Source of the DNA: Bradyrhizobium sp. KBS0727
GTDB lineage: Bacteria > Pseudomonadota > Alphaproteobacteria > Rhizobiales > Xanthobacteraceae
DNA length: 64,000 nucleotides
NCBI RefSeq assembly: GCF_005937885.2
Contig: NZ_CP042176.1
Coordinates: forward strand, 7,187,501 to 7,251,500
Direction of reading: 5' to 3'
The first letter of the stretch is position 1. Every line of letters begins with the position of its first letter. Positions 1 to 8,895 of the stretch are shown here, in pieces. Below the pieces are notes generated by a model. The model did no database searches. It worked only from the letters and a program-made list of their open reading frames with translations, and was not told the origin of the DNA. The position numbers and the translations under genes are program-made.

Positions 1-2
1 GC

Positions 3-638
3 TCAGCGCTGCGGAGTGTCCGGCGACGGATGCGAACCGCTGCCCGGCTGCAGTCCCGGTGACGGGATTTCCGGCGATGCCACATGCGGCGCGGCGGCCG
101 GTTGCGCCGATGTCGGCTCGGGATGATCGACCAGCACGGCTTCGGCGACCGAGGCCGCCGCGGGCGACGACGGCGCAGGCGCGGGCGCGGGATCGAATTG
201 GGGTTCGGCTGCCGGCGCCGCGGCCTTTCCGGCGTTCTTCCTTGAGACCGCGGGCGCAGCCGCTACAACGACTCTGCGCCGCGTGCGCAGCGCGAGGCCG
301 GAGAGGAAATCCACCATCGACAGCGCGACCAGCAGGAAATAGGTCGAGGTGCCGAATTTAGGCCACAGCACGAATTCGGCCGCGGCCGCGCCGAATACGA
401 TCAGCGACAACAAATGGTCGGTCAGATATTTCGCACCGGGGCGGGCGCCTTTGATGACTTCGCACATCAAGAGCAGGATGCCGAGCGCGAGCAGCACGTC
501 GCTCAGCGTCAGCGGCCATTCGGTGCCCGACATCAACGCCAGCTTCACCAGCGGATCCGTGAAGGACACGCCGGGCATCAGGAAGACGATGATGTTGTAG
601 ATCGCGAGCGGAATCAGAAGTAGCGGAAAACCGACCAT
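3..638 (-). CDS. Small multi-pass membrane protein with Pro/Ala-rich tail, function unknown
   Basis: A 211-residue protein. Residues 1-120 are strongly hydrophobic and look like four membrane segments. The rest (about 125-211) is low-complexity Ala/Pro-rich and probably cytoplasmic or disordered. I recognise no catalytic motif and assign no function. The ATG opens directly before the hydrophobic core, and the stop lies inside the window, so the gene is complete. It lies downstream of rpmF on the same strand with a gap of about 175 bases, so a shared transcript is possible but not evident. Confidence 0.75.
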   Translation of the reverse strand: MVGFPLLLIPLAIYNIIVFLMPGVSFTDPLVKLALMSGTEWPLTLSDVLLALGILLLMCEVIKGARPGAKYLTDHLLSLIVFGAAAAEFVLWPKFGTSTYFLLVALSMVDFLSGLALRTRRRVVVAAAPAVSRKNAGKAAAPAAEPQFDPAPAPAPSSPAAASVAEAVLVDHPEPTSAQPAAAPHVASPEIPSPGLQPGSGSHPSPDTPQR

Positions 639-813
639 GGCGAGGCCTTGCTAGGAAAACCGGACCCGTCCCCGGGCGAAGCATCGCGCTTCGCCATCGG
701 GAACCGTTACCCCACTCGTTGGCCGAATTCAGGCAGACGCCGCCATCGGCGGCGACTTATCCAATGCCCGATCAGGATTCCTCAGGCCGGAGCCCTGCTG
801 GCTCGGTGCCCGC

Positions 814-999
814 TCAGGATTCTTTCTTGGCCTTCAGAACCTGCCGGCCCTTGTACATGCCGGTCTTCAGGTCGAGGTGGTGCGGACGGCGCAGTTCGCC
901 CGAATCCTTGTCCTCAGCATAGGTCGGCTTCTTCAGGGCGTCCGCCGAGCGGCGCATGCCACGCCGCGAGGGCGATGTTTTTCTTCTGGGAACGGCCAT
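814..999 (-). CDS. rpmF: 50S ribosomal protein L32
   Basis: A 61-residue basic protein that begins MAVPRRKTSPSRRGMRR, the conserved N-terminus of bacterial L32, and continues through the usual GELRRPHHLD segment. It is a structural component of the large ribosomal subunit near the exit-tunnel side. Length matches the alphaproteobacterial family (about 60 residues). The zinc-binding cysteines seen in some L32 proteins are absent, as expected for this zinc-free type. mtgA lies upstream on the same strand. Confidence 0.97.
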   Translation of the reverse strand: MAVPRRKTSPSRRGMRRSADALKKPTYAEDKDSGELRRPHHLDLKTGMYKGRQVLKAKKES

Positions 1000-1151
1000 A
1001 ACGGTCCTCTAGGGGTGTTGTCGGAGGGCATCGTCCAGAGCCGGACCGCCCAGCGCGTGGCGCGGGCTGTGATGCCGATAAGGCCGCGCTTATAGAGGAT
1101 GGGCTGGCGTAAAGCTAGGCCAGGTTGCAGTTAAAACGGCCGAATATTGCC

Positions 1152-1874
1152 TCAAAATGCACGATTTTCGCTCCAGCAGCGCTGTAGCGCCGCCGCATTG
1201 GCCCGCGCCATATAGGTCCCGGCCAGACGGCGCACCCCCGGACCCGGATTGCGGGCGCTGCGCCGGATCGGGTTGGGCAGGATTGCCGCCAGCAAGGCCG
1301 CCTCCCGGGCCGACAGGGTCGCGGCCGAACGGCCGAACGCGTAAGCCGAGCCTGCTTCGGCCCCGAACTGCCCGGAGGGTCCGAGTTCGGCGATGTTGAG
1401 GTAGATCTCCAAAATCCTCGGCTTGGGCAGCACCAGGTCGATCCACAGCGCCAGCGGCAGCTCCAGCGCCTTGCGGACCATGCTGCGGCCCGGCCACAGG
1501 AACAGGTTCTTGGCAACCTGCTGGGTGATGGTCGAGCCGCCGCGCGTGACCTCGCCGTCCTCCGCGTCGTCCATGACGTCGCGCAGCGCGTCCCAGTCGA
1601 CCCCGTGATGACTGCAGAACTTGGCGTCCTCGGAGCCCACCACCGAACGCGGCAGGTAGGGTGAGATCGCGCCGAGACCGATCCATGGCCGCGACACCGG
1701 CGCGCCCTTGAGCCAGCGCCAGGCCATCAGCGTCGAGATCGGATGCCCGGTCCGATAGAACGGCGTCACCAGATACGGCAGCAACAGCGCCGCCAGCAGG
1801 ATCAGCCCCAGAATTCGGAAAATGCGCAAATTGGATATTTCCGGTTCAGCCCCGCCGGCGGGGCCGATCAACAT
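1152..1874 (-). CDS. mtgA: Monofunctional biosynthetic peptidoglycan transglycosylase
   Basis: A GT51-family glycosyltransferase that polymerises lipid II into glycan strands at the inner membrane. One N-terminal membrane segment is followed by the GT51 signatures EDAKFCSHHGVDW (first catalytic Glu), RGGSTITQQVAKNLFLW, and KPRILEIYLNIAELG (second Glu region). There is no transpeptidase domain, which makes it MtgA and not a PBP1. The reading frame is open to a GTG at 1940, but that stretch starts inside a repeat-like motif (gagcgttttccagc). I chose the ATG at 1874, which gives about 240 residues, the usual size. The start remains uncertain because no strong ribosome binding site is visible at any candidate. 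Confidence 0.93.
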   Translation of the reverse strand: MLIGPAGGAEPEISNLRIFRILGLILLAALLLPYLVTPFYRTGHPISTLMAWRWLKGAPVSRPWIGLGAISPYLPRSVVGSEDAKFCSHHGVDWDALRDVMDDAEDGEVTRGGSTITQQVAKNLFLWPGRSMVRKALELPLALWIDLVLPKPRILEIYLNIAELGPSGQFGAEAGSAYAFGRSAATLSAREAALLAAILPNPIRRSARNPGPGVRRLAGTYMARANAAALQRCWSENRAF

Positions 1875-2055
1875 GGCCCGCCGATCAATAGACCGCCACG
1901 CAAATGACATCTCCATGATAATTCGAGCGTTTTCCAGCACTTTTAAGGCGTTCCCGTCGCCTCCCCGGAATTGACGTAGGGCGTGCCATCAACGATTGTC
2001 CGGCCAAATCGAGCTAGAGCTATTCTTGCCAGAGCCATTGTTGGAGCCATCCTAG

Positions 2056-2976
2056 ATGACGACCGTGACTTTCGACTTTGCCAAACAACTGGACCAGACC
2101 GCGGAGGATACCGAAACCCTGCTGGCGAAGCTGCTGTCCGACACGCTGTTGCCGGACGAGATCGCGCGGCCGAAGCGGCTGATGGACGCGATGCGCTATT
2201 CCAGCCTCGGCGGCGGCAAGCGGCTGCGCCCGTTCCTGGTGGTCGAAAGCTCGGCCGTGTTCGGCGTGCCGCGCGAGGCCGCCTTGCTGGCCGGCGCCGC
2301 GCTCGAATGCATCCACTGCTATTCGCTGATCCATGACGATCTGCCGGCGATGGACAACAGCGATTTGCGCCGCGGCCGTCCGACCCTGCACAAGAAGACC
2401 GACGACGCAACCGCGATCCTCGCCGGCGACGGGCTGTTGACGCTGGCGTTCGACATCATCACCCGCGACGAACTCCATAAGGAGCCGACCGTGCGGCTGC
2501 TGCTGACCCGCGCGCTGGCCCGCGCCTCCGGCATCGGCGGCATGGTCGGCGGCCAGATGCTCGATCTCGCCGGTGAAGGCCGCTTCGGCGACCGCGAGCC
2601 GGTCGACGTGGCGCGGCTGCAGCAGATGAAGACCGGCGCGTTGTTGCGCTATGGCTGTATCGCGGGCGCGATCCTCGGCCAGTCCACGCCGAAGGAATAT
2701 CAGGCGCTCGACGACTACGGCCGCGCGCTCGGCGAAGCCTTTCAGATCGCCGACGACCTGCTCGACGTCGAAGGCGATGCCGCAGCCCTCGGCAAACAGA
2801 CCGGCCAGGACGCCGCACTCGGCAAGACCACCTTCGTCACCCAGCTCGGGATCGACGGCGCCAAGCAGCGCGTCCGCGACCTGTTGGCGCGCGCCGATTC
2901 GGCGCTTTCGATTTTCGGCGCCAAGGGCGACGTGCTGCGAGCCGCGGCGCGCTTCGTCGCCGAACGCAAGACCTGA
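2056..2976 (+). CDS. ispA: Polyprenyl (farnesyl/geranyl) diphosphate synthase
   Basis: A 306-residue class I prenyltransferase that condenses isopentenyl diphosphate with allylic diphosphates to make farnesyl-type precursors for quinones, hopanoids and undecaprenyl phosphate. The first Asp-rich motif is HDDLPAMD at residues 93-100, with GGGKRLRP at 52-59. The second is ADDLLDVEGD near residue 230; as in many bacterial FPP synthases it is not a perfect DDxxD. Product chain length cannot be fixed by eye. The next gene begins two bases after the stop, so the two are probably cotranscribed. Confidence 0.93.
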   Translation: MTTVTFDFAKQLDQTAEDTETLLAKLLSDTLLPDEIARPKRLMDAMRYSSLGGGKRLRPFLVVESSAVFGVPREAALLAGAALECIHCYSLIHDDLPAMDNSDLRRGRPTLHKKTDDATAILAGDGLLTLAFDIITRDELHKEPTVRLLLTRALARASGIGGMVGGQMLDLAGEGRFGDREPVDVARLQQMKTGALLRYGCIAGAILGQSTPKEYQALDDYGRALGEAFQIADDLLDVEGDAAALGKQTGQDAALGKTTFVTQLGIDGAKQRVRDLLARADSALSIFGAKGDVLRAAARFVAERKT

Positions 2977-2977
2977 C

Positions 2978-3667
2978 ATGCCCGCGCGGAAGCAGGAATT
3001 CGACGATTTCGTCGACCGGTTCAGGAAAATGCCGGCCCCGCTCCGCGTGATCTATGCGCGACCGCGCATCTTTATTTCGATCGCGGTCGGAATCGTCGCG
3101 TTCTTCCTGCTGCCGGGCTCATTGCGGCAGGTGACGCGGCTGTTGGTCGGTTGGGACGTCTTCGCCGGTTTTTATCTGGCGCTCGTCTTCACTATGGTCT
3201 GGCGCAGCGGCATCACCCATATTCGCCGCAACGCGGTGCTACAGGACGATGGCCGCTTCCTGATCCTGCTGGTGACCGCGCTCGGCGCCTTTGCCAGCAT
3301 TGCCGCCATCGTGTTCGAGCTCGGCGCCTCGAATCGCAGCGTACCCGGACTGGTTCTGGCGACGATCACGATCACGCTGTCATGGACGACGGTGCATACC
3401 GCCTTCTCGCTGCACTACGCCTACGAATATTATCGCGGCAAGACGCCCGGAGGGCTGCAGTTTCCCCGCGGCGACGAGCATGAGGAGGCCGATTATTGGG
3501 ACTTCGTCTATTTCTCGTTCGTGATCGGTATGACCGCGCAGGTATCCGACGTCGGCATCACCGACCGGATCATCCGCCGCACCGCGACCGTGCACGGCAT
3601 CATCTCGTTCGTATTCAACACCGCGCTGGTCGCCTTGATGGTCAATATCGCCGCCAGCGCGATCTAG
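2978..3667 (+). CDS. DUF1345 family membrane protein
   Basis: A 229-residue integral membrane protein with about five hydrophobic segments. It carries the DUF1345 signature around YWDFVYFSFVIGMTAQVSD, with acidic and aromatic residues at the membrane edge. Function is unknown for the family. The open frame extends upstream inside ispA, but the ATG at 2978, separated by one base from the ispA stop, is the sensible coupled start. The stop at 3665-3667 is one base from the end of the caspase-like gene on the other strand, so the pair is tightly convergent with no room for a terminator. Confidence 0.88.
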   Translation: MPARKQEFDDFVDRFRKMPAPLRVIYARPRIFISIAVGIVAFFLLPGSLRQVTRLLVGWDVFAGFYLALVFTMVWRSGITHIRRNAVLQDDGRFLILLVTALGAFASIAAIVFELGASNRSVPGLVLATITITLSWTTVHTAFSLHYAYEYYRGKTPGGLQFPRGDEHEEADYWDFVYFSFVIGMTAQVSDVGITDRIIRRTATVHGIISFVFNTALVALMVNIAASAI

Positions 3668-3668
3668 G

Positions 3669-5522
3669 TTACGGGCACCGTCCGGACATGATGGCTCCGT
3701 ATCCGTTGCAACCCTGCTGACGTTCCAGGCCGGTGAGCGGCTGGCCTGAAGCTCCGATCCCTGGAGTAGATGACGAACCGCGCGGGGAAGCGGGCTCTGA
3801 AGAACGCCTGACAATAACTCGCCTTGGTTCCGGTGCGTCGCGGCTGATCTCGGGCCTGTCGCGCCTGGCGACAGGCTTCTTCTCCCGGCGCTTCTCGCAT
3901 TCATTGTCGTCGTTGAGGAACGAACCTTCGGCGCAGCTGATCTTGCTGCAGCGGTCGCCATCGGCCTTGAAGCCGTGCTCGCAGACCAGCGGGCAGACCC
4001 GTGACGTCTTCAGCTTGACCGCGTCGAGCGTATCGACGCTCGCGACTTTGACGTCGAGCTTGGTCCCGGCGTAGCGGTTGAACTGACTCAGCGAACGCTG
4101 CGAAGCCGAATTCCAGTCGCCGTCGGCGGCACCCGTCAGGCAGCCGACGCGGCGCAGCTCGGTCTGCACCGATTTGGTGACGTCGGTCTGCGGCGTTCCG
4201 ACGCTGAGAGCAGCGAGGTTCACGCCTTTATCCTTGTCGGCGGGCGCAGCGGCGGATGCGGTGTCCACGGCGGCCTTGTCTGCGACGACCTTATCCGCAA
4301 CGGCTTTATCTGCAGCGACCTTGTCGGCAGCGGCCTTTTCAGCCGTCGCGCGCTTCTGCTCGGCGGCGGCGGCCTGATCCTGCGCCACCTGCTTGGCTTT
4401 TTCAGCCGCAATGCGCGCCTGCTCGGCGGCCTTGGCGTCAGCCTCGGCTTTCGCCTGCTGCGCCTTCTGGGCGCCTTCGGCGGCGAGCCGCGCCCGCTCC
4501 TGTTCGGTCAGTCGCGCCTTCTCGGTCGCGGCGACCCGGGCCTCTTCGGCCGCGATCTTCTCGAGCTGAAGCTTGGCGAGACTGGCGTAGAAGCCGTCGG
4601 GATATTGCGCCAGGAACGCGTTGAGCGCGCTCTTGTTGCCGATCTGCAGCGCCAGTTCGTAGTCGCGGCGGGCCTCGGCCTGCGCACTGAGGGCGGGTGT
4701 CGCGGACGCAGCCGCCGCGGCGGGAGCCGCACGGGCGGGCGCCGGAACCAGCGGCACGTCCTCACCGCCGAGCGAACCATAGACGAACGGCTCCTGCCGG
4801 TTGCCGGTGGTCTTGAGCACCTCGTCGCGGACAAAGCCGAAAGCCCGGCGCACGTCGAGGCCGGGCGTCGTCAGGTGATGGGCCAGCGCTATCGTAAACG
4901 GGCTGTTGGTACCGTCGCCGTCCGCAGCGGTAGAGCCGGCCTTGGCCGAATAGGCGATCAGCACATTCGGACTGGTCGGCTCGACCTTGGCGAGGCCCTG
5001 TCCGACCGCGCGGGTGGCGACGGTGCGCTTCATCTTCTTGGAAAACGGATTGTCGCGGCAGGCGTCGAGTATGACGAGCCGCAACTTCTTCGCCGGCTCG
5101 ATCGCGATCAGGATGCGGTCGAGCGAAAATGCCTCGTCATAGATATCGGTATCGCGCTCCAGCTTGGCATCCACCGGAATGAGATAATTGGAGCCGTCCA
5201 CCTCGATGCCGTGACCCGCGTAATAGACCACCGCGATATCCGCATCCCGCGCGCGGTCGGCAAAATCGCGCAGCGCGCGCCGGGTCTCGGCCGCCGGAAG
5301 GTCGCGGCGAGAGTCGACAACATCGAAGCCGGCATCCTTCAAGGTGGCGGCCATTTTGGCGCCGTCGTTCGCCGGATTGGGCAGCGGGGCGACGTTCTGG
5401 TAGGCGGAATTGCCAATCACCAGCGCCACCCGCTTCTCGGCAAGGGCCGGTTGGCTTGCCAGCAGGAGTGCTGCGGCCGTCAGAATCCATCGATACAGTT
5501 TTGGAGATCCGGATTCCATCAT
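3669..5522 (-). CDS. Exported caspase-like (C14) protease with coiled-coil and Cys-rich C-terminus
   Basis: A 617-residue protein. An N-terminal signal peptide (cleavage near SQPALA/E at about residue 28) precedes a caspase p20-like domain at about 30-250. The catalytic dyad is visible: His104 in YYAGHGIEV and Cys155 in ILDACRDNPF. Then comes a long Ala/Glu/Lys-rich coiled coil (about 290-430), part of it built from degenerate ADKxV-type repeats. A region with peptidoglycan-binding-like spacing follows (about 440-510), and then a short segment with paired cysteines (CPLVCEHGF, CSKISC) and a Pro/Arg/Ser-rich tail. Bacterial metacaspase-type proteins of this kind are common in Bradyrhizobium; substrates are unknown. 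Export suggests an envelope role. Confidence 0.9.
   Translation of the reverse strand: MMESGSPKLYRWILTAAALLLASQPALAEKRVALVIGNSAYQNVAPLPNPANDGAKMAATLKDAGFDVVDSRRDLPAAETRRALRDFADRARDADIAVVYYAGHGIEVDGSNYLIPVDAKLERDTDIYDEAFSLDRILIAIEPAKKLRLVILDACRDNPFSKKMKRTVATRAVGQGLAKVEPTSPNVLIAYSAKAGSTAADGDGTNSPFTIALAHHLTTPGLDVRRAFGFVRDEVLKTTGNRQEPFVYGSLGGEDVPLVPAPARAAPAAAAASATPALSAQAEARRDYELALQIGNKSALNAFLAQYPDGFYASLAKLQLEKIAAEEARVAATEKARLTEQERARLAAEGAQKAQQAKAEADAKAAEQARIAAEKAKQVAQDQAAAAEQKRATAEKAAADKVAADKAVADKVVADKAAVDTASAAAPADKDKGVNLAALSVGTPQTDVTKSVQTELRRVGCLTGAADGDWNSASQRSLSQFNRYAGTKLDVKVASVDTLDAVKLKTSRVCPLVCEHGFKADGDRCSKISCAEGSFLNDDNECEKRREKKPVARRDRPEISRDAPEPRRVIVRRSSEPASPRGSSSTPGIGASGQPLTGLERQQGCNGYGAIMSGRCP
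4240..4345 (-). repeat. In-frame degenerate tandem repeat encoding ADKxV-type units
   Basis: Within the caspase-like gene, five- and six-codon units of the type gcg-gac-aag-gtc repeat with small variations, giving a run of ADK-containing peptides in the coiled-coil linker. The repeats stay in frame, so unit gain or loss would only change linker length. Confidence 0.6.
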
Positions 5523-5765
5523 GACGCGTCCTGAACCTGGTACTTTCTAACACAGCGGCCTGCCTACCAGAAGCCAAAGCCGGCTTTTGTGAGTTAGGTC
5601 ACGATCCGCTTCGGTAGCGGTCTTTGAAGCGAACTGGTCGTGCGACTGCTCTGTTATTAGTCCGGCAAAGCTGCCGACGGTTCGCCCGCCATCGCTTTTT
5701 CGTCGGGTTCCCCGACCCGCTATAGACCCTCATGGCAACCGAGTATTCCCAAAACGGGTGGCCGC

Positions 5766-6194
5766 TCAGCGCGGCACGACGTGTCCCTCATACTGCGGCA
5801 AATCATCGCTGATCGAAAACCAGGGCGCCTTGGAACCCACGAAGATGTGGGCCGTCGGGCGGATCGAGGGATCGTCGACCAGCGTGCCCATCGCAACGTG
5901 GACGTAGGCGCCGTCGCGGACCAGCGAATAGAGCAGCGAGCCGCATCGACGGCAGTGCGCGTCGTGGCCGGCCTCATCGCCATAGATCATGAGCGTGTCA
6001 TCGCCCCTGGTGATGCGAAGCTTGTCGCGCGCGATGCCCGCGAACGGCTTGAACGCCGAACCGGTGGTTCGCCGGCAATTCGAACAGTGGCAGTTGACGG
6101 CATATTCGAATGCGTCGACGACGGCATAGCCCACCGTGCGGCAGAAGCATTCTCCAACGAGGATGCGAGCATTTTGATTTGCTGAACCCGTCAC
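5766..6194 (-). CDS. GFA / CENP-V family zinc-binding protein
   Basis: A 142-residue protein of the glutathione-dependent formaldehyde-activating enzyme fold. All seven typical cysteines are present: C16 and C18 (GECFC), C35, C37 and C40 (NCHCSNC), and C81 and C84 (HCRRC), which in the family hold two zinc ions. Only a minority of this family act on S-hydroxymethylglutathione, so the name gives the fold and not a proven reaction. It is monocistronic and transcribed away from the NTF2-like gene, with about 100 bases between the two starts. Confidence 0.92.
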   Translation of the reverse strand: MTGSANQNARILVGECFCRTVGYAVVDAFEYAVNCHCSNCRRTTGSAFKPFAGIARDKLRITRGDDTLMIYGDEAGHDAHCRRCGSLLYSLVRDGAYVHVAMGTLVDDPSIRPTAHIFVGSKAPWFSISDDLPQYEGHVVPR

Positions 6195-6294
6195 GAATTA
6201 TTCCTCACGGCGATGATGAACTCACCATAGCGCATTGGTCCGGTTCGTGGCTTAATTCAGTCCGAACGAGCCTTAAATCCCGGGAGGATACGCC

Positions 6295-6669
6295 GTGAGC
6301 CATGACCGATCGACCGTCGAAGCCGTGGTCAAGAATTACTTCGATGGCCTCTATGAGGGCGATGCCGACAAGCTCGGCGCGATTTTCGACCCCACTGCCG
6401 ATTTGCGCTGGGTTGAAAAGGGCGCGTTGCAGGTCCTGACCGTGCCGGACTGGCTCGATCGCGTGCGCAAGCGGCCGTCGGCGAAGGCGGAAGGCAAGCC
6501 GCGCGAGGATTTTATCGTCACGATCGACCGCTCGGACGACCAGACCGCCTTCGTCAAGGTGCGTTGCCAGCTGCCGCCGCGCTATTTCACCGACTATCTG
6601 GTGGCGATGAAACTGACCGACGGCTGGAAGATCGTCTCGAAATCCTATCGCTACGATTTGAAGGAATGA
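6295..6669 (+). CDS. NTF2-like (lumazine-binding-type) protein
   Basis: A 124-residue protein with the SnoaL/NTF2-like cone fold pattern: an N-terminal helix (VEAVVKNYFDGLYEGDADKLGAIF), then beta strands ending in LVAMKLTDGWKIVSKSYRYD. Such proteins bind small ligands or act as accessory enzymes; the substrate is not inferable. The start is GTG at 6295, chosen because GGGAGGA lies seven bases upstream. A lipoprotein gene follows after 20 bases. Confidence 0.85.
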   Translation: MSHDRSTVEAVVKNYFDGLYEGDADKLGAIFDPTADLRWVEKGALQVLTVPDWLDRVRKRPSAKAEGKPREDFIVTIDRSDDQTAFVKVRCQLPPRYFTDYLVAMKLTDGWKIVSKSYRYDLKE

Positions 6670-6689
6670 CGGCCGCACGGAGCGTAACC

Positions 6690-7058
6690 ATGCGCAAGAT
6701 CATCGCCATCCTTGTTCTCGCATCCGGTCTCGCCGCCTGCGGTATGATCAGCACGCTGGTGGACGGCTTCAAGTTCGCCAAGGCCGTCGCGAACGACCTT
6801 GAGCAGACGACCGGCCTGAAGCCGGGCGTAGGCTTCAACTGGCACAATGGCCGGCTCGTTTCCGTGACCGTCACCTTCCCGAAACTTTACGACGCCAAGC
6901 CTCTCCGCGAACTCGCCGACGTGGTGCGCGCCGCCGTCAGGAAGGAATTCAAGCAGACGCCCGAGGATATTGTGCTCGGGTTTTCCCTAGGCGCGCAGCC
7001 GCCGGGCACCACGGCGCAAGCCGAGCAACCGCGTCAACAGGCGAGCCTCGCACGGTGA
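6690..7058 (+). CDS. Small predicted lipoprotein, unknown function
   Basis: A 122-residue protein. Its N-terminus MRKIIAILVLASGLAAC fits a lipoprotein signal peptide with Cys17 in the lipobox LAAC. The mature part has no motif I recognise. The reading frame stays open upstream into the NTF2-like gene, but the ATG at 6690 is the only start that leaves a proper signal peptide, and a GGAG-like element lies before it. The short gap to the preceding gene suggests cotranscription. Confidence 0.78.
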   Translation: MRKIIAILVLASGLAACGMISTLVDGFKFAKAVANDLEQTTGLKPGVGFNWHNGRLVSVTVTFPKLYDAKPLRELADVVRAAVRKEFKQTPEDIVLGFSLGAQPPGTTAQAEQPRQQASLAR

Positions 7059-7167
7059 CGCACGATTCTCCGCGCCGACATCCGCGGGGGTTCCCGCCGA
7101 TGCGGGGCGGTAACCGCACCCCGGGGGCATTGACCTTGCAGGTGTTTCCCTGCGATTGGGGACCGCC

Positions 7168-8775
7168 ATGGAAGCCAAGTTTCAGATCTTCTTGATCCTG
7201 CTCGCCGTGCTGGCAGGCACCGCGTTGCTGGCCCGACGTTTCAACGCGGCGCCGGCCATCCTGCTGCTGCTGGTCGGCATCGTGCTCGCCTTCGTGCCGG
7301 GAATGCCGTCGCTGGAATTGCCGCCCGAACTGGTGCTGCTGGTGGTGCTGCCGCCGCTGATCTATTCGGCCAGCGTCGCCATGAGCTGGCGCGAATTCAG
7401 GTTCAACCTGCGTGTCATCATCCTGCTGTCGGTCGGCTGCGTGATCTTCACCGCCTTCGCGGTCGCCGCCGCGACGCACTACCTGATCGGGCTACCCTGG
7501 GGAGTCGGCTTCCTTCTGGGCGCCATCGTCGCCCCGCCCGACGTGGTGGCGCCGCTCGCGATCGCCCGCAAGCTCGGGCTGCCGCGACGGATCCTCACCG
7601 TGCTCGAGGGCGAAGGGCTCGCCAACGACGCTACTGCGCTGATCCTCTATCGCTTCGCGGTAGTGGCGATTTCGACCGGGCTGTTCTCGCTGCCGCAGGC
7701 GACCGGCACGTTTGCGGCGATCGTGGTCGGCGAAATCCTGTTCGGCGCGGCGGTGGGCTGGCTCTCGCTGCGCGCCCGGCAGCGCGCGCGCGACCCTCAG
7801 GTCGAGATCACGCTGTCGCTGATCACGCCCTATGTCGCCTACTGGATCCCCGAACATTTCGGCGGCTCCGGCGTGATCGCAACCGTCGCCTGCGGCCTCT
7901 ACATCAGTTGGAACGGACCGCTATTGATTTCGGCCGCGACGCGGTTGCAGGGCATCTTCTTCTGGGACCTGATGATCTACATGATCGAGGGCCTGCTGTT
8001 CCTGCTGACGGGCTTTCAGATGCGCTCGTTGCTGGAGAAGTCGAAGGCGTTTCCGCTCCACGACATCCTGTCTGCGATCGGGCTGGTCGTGGTCATCGTC
8101 GTGATCGCGCGCTTTGCCTGGGTGTATCCCGCGACCTATTTGCCGCGCGTGTTGAGCAAGCGGCTGCGTGAGCGCGATCCCTACCCATCCTGGCGTACGG
8201 TGTTCGTGATCGCGTTCACCGGCGTGCGGGGCGCGGTGTCGCTGGCGGCCGCGCTGGCGCTGCCCTATACGCTGTCGAACGGCGATGCCTTCCCCTATCG
8301 CGACCTGATCCTGTTCGTCACATTCGGCGTCATCCTGATCACGCTGGTCGGAACCGGGATCGGCCTGCCGCCGCTGGTGCGATGGCTCGGCGTGGCGGAT
8401 GCCGGCCGCAACGAACACGTCGCCGAACATGAATCCGAGATCGCGGCGCGGCGCGAGGCGCTCGATGCGGCGCTCAAATCGCTAGATGCCATCACCGACG
8501 ACCGCGAATTGTCGGACGAAGTCGTCAAGTTGTTGCGCGCGCGGCACGAGATCCGCGCCAACCAATTGCCGGATACGCTCGATCCCGACAAACACGACGT
8601 CTCGGCGGCCGGCACCGCGCTGACACGGGAGCTGATCGCGTCGGAGCGAAAATTCATCCACACTTTGCTGCGCGACGGCAAGATCACCGACGAAACCCGG
8701 CGCCGGATCGAGCGCGACCTCGATCTGGAGGAAGCGAGTTTGGCGAACCGGGAGTATCGAAGGATTCCGTTGTGA
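7168..8775 (+). CDS. Na+/H+ antiporter, CPA1 (NhaP-type) family
   Basis: A 535-residue membrane protein with about 12 hydrophobic segments. The signature VLEGEGLANDATALI carries the Asn-Asp pair that CPA1 antiporters use for ion exchange, and GVRGAVSLAAALALP is the second conserved block. After the transport domain, about 120 hydrophilic residues (roughly 415-535) form a cytoplasmic helical tail. It exchanges cytoplasmic Na+ (or K+) for protons in pH and salt homeostasis. An in-frame TTG lies at 7156, but the ATG at 7168 with GGGGA upstream is preferred. A palindromic repeat follows the stop. Confidence 0.92.
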   Translation: MEAKFQIFLILLAVLAGTALLARRFNAAPAILLLLVGIVLAFVPGMPSLELPPELVLLVVLPPLIYSASVAMSWREFRFNLRVIILLSVGCVIFTAFAVAAATHYLIGLPWGVGFLLGAIVAPPDVVAPLAIARKLGLPRRILTVLEGEGLANDATALILYRFAVVAISTGLFSLPQATGTFAAIVVGEILFGAAVGWLSLRARQRARDPQVEITLSLITPYVAYWIPEHFGGSGVIATVACGLYISWNGPLLISAATRLQGIFFWDLMIYMIEGLLFLLTGFQMRSLLEKSKAFPLHDILSAIGLVVVIVVIARFAWVYPATYLPRVLSKRLRERDPYPSWRTVFVIAFTGVRGAVSLAAALALPYTLSNGDAFPYRDLILFVTFGVILITLVGTGIGLPPLVRWLGVADAGRNEHVAEHESEIAARREALDAALKSLDAITDDRELSDEVVKLLRARHEIRANQLPDTLDPDKHDVSAAGTALTRELIASERKFIHTLLRDGKITDETRRRIERDLDLEEASLANREYRRIPL

Positions 8776-8785
8776 CCCACTCGAC

Positions 8786-8885
8786 GTCATTCCGGGGCGC
8801 GCGAAGCGCGAACCCGGAATCTCGAGATTCCCCGATGCGCAATTGCGCATCTGAGGTCTGGTCCTTCGGACCATCCCGGAATGAC
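8786..8885. repeat. Intergenic palindromic repeat, GTCATTCCGGGG family
   Basis: The unit begins gtcattccggggcgcgcgaa and ends with the inverted form cccggaatgac, with two further palindromes inside (ctcgagattcc and gcgcaattgcgc). A shorter copy with the same ends lies at 45193-45230 and a related one at 33131-33179. It can fold as a long hairpin between the antiporter and Rieske genes and may act as a bidirectional terminator. Confidence 0.85.
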
Positions 8886-8895
8886 AGCGGCGCCC

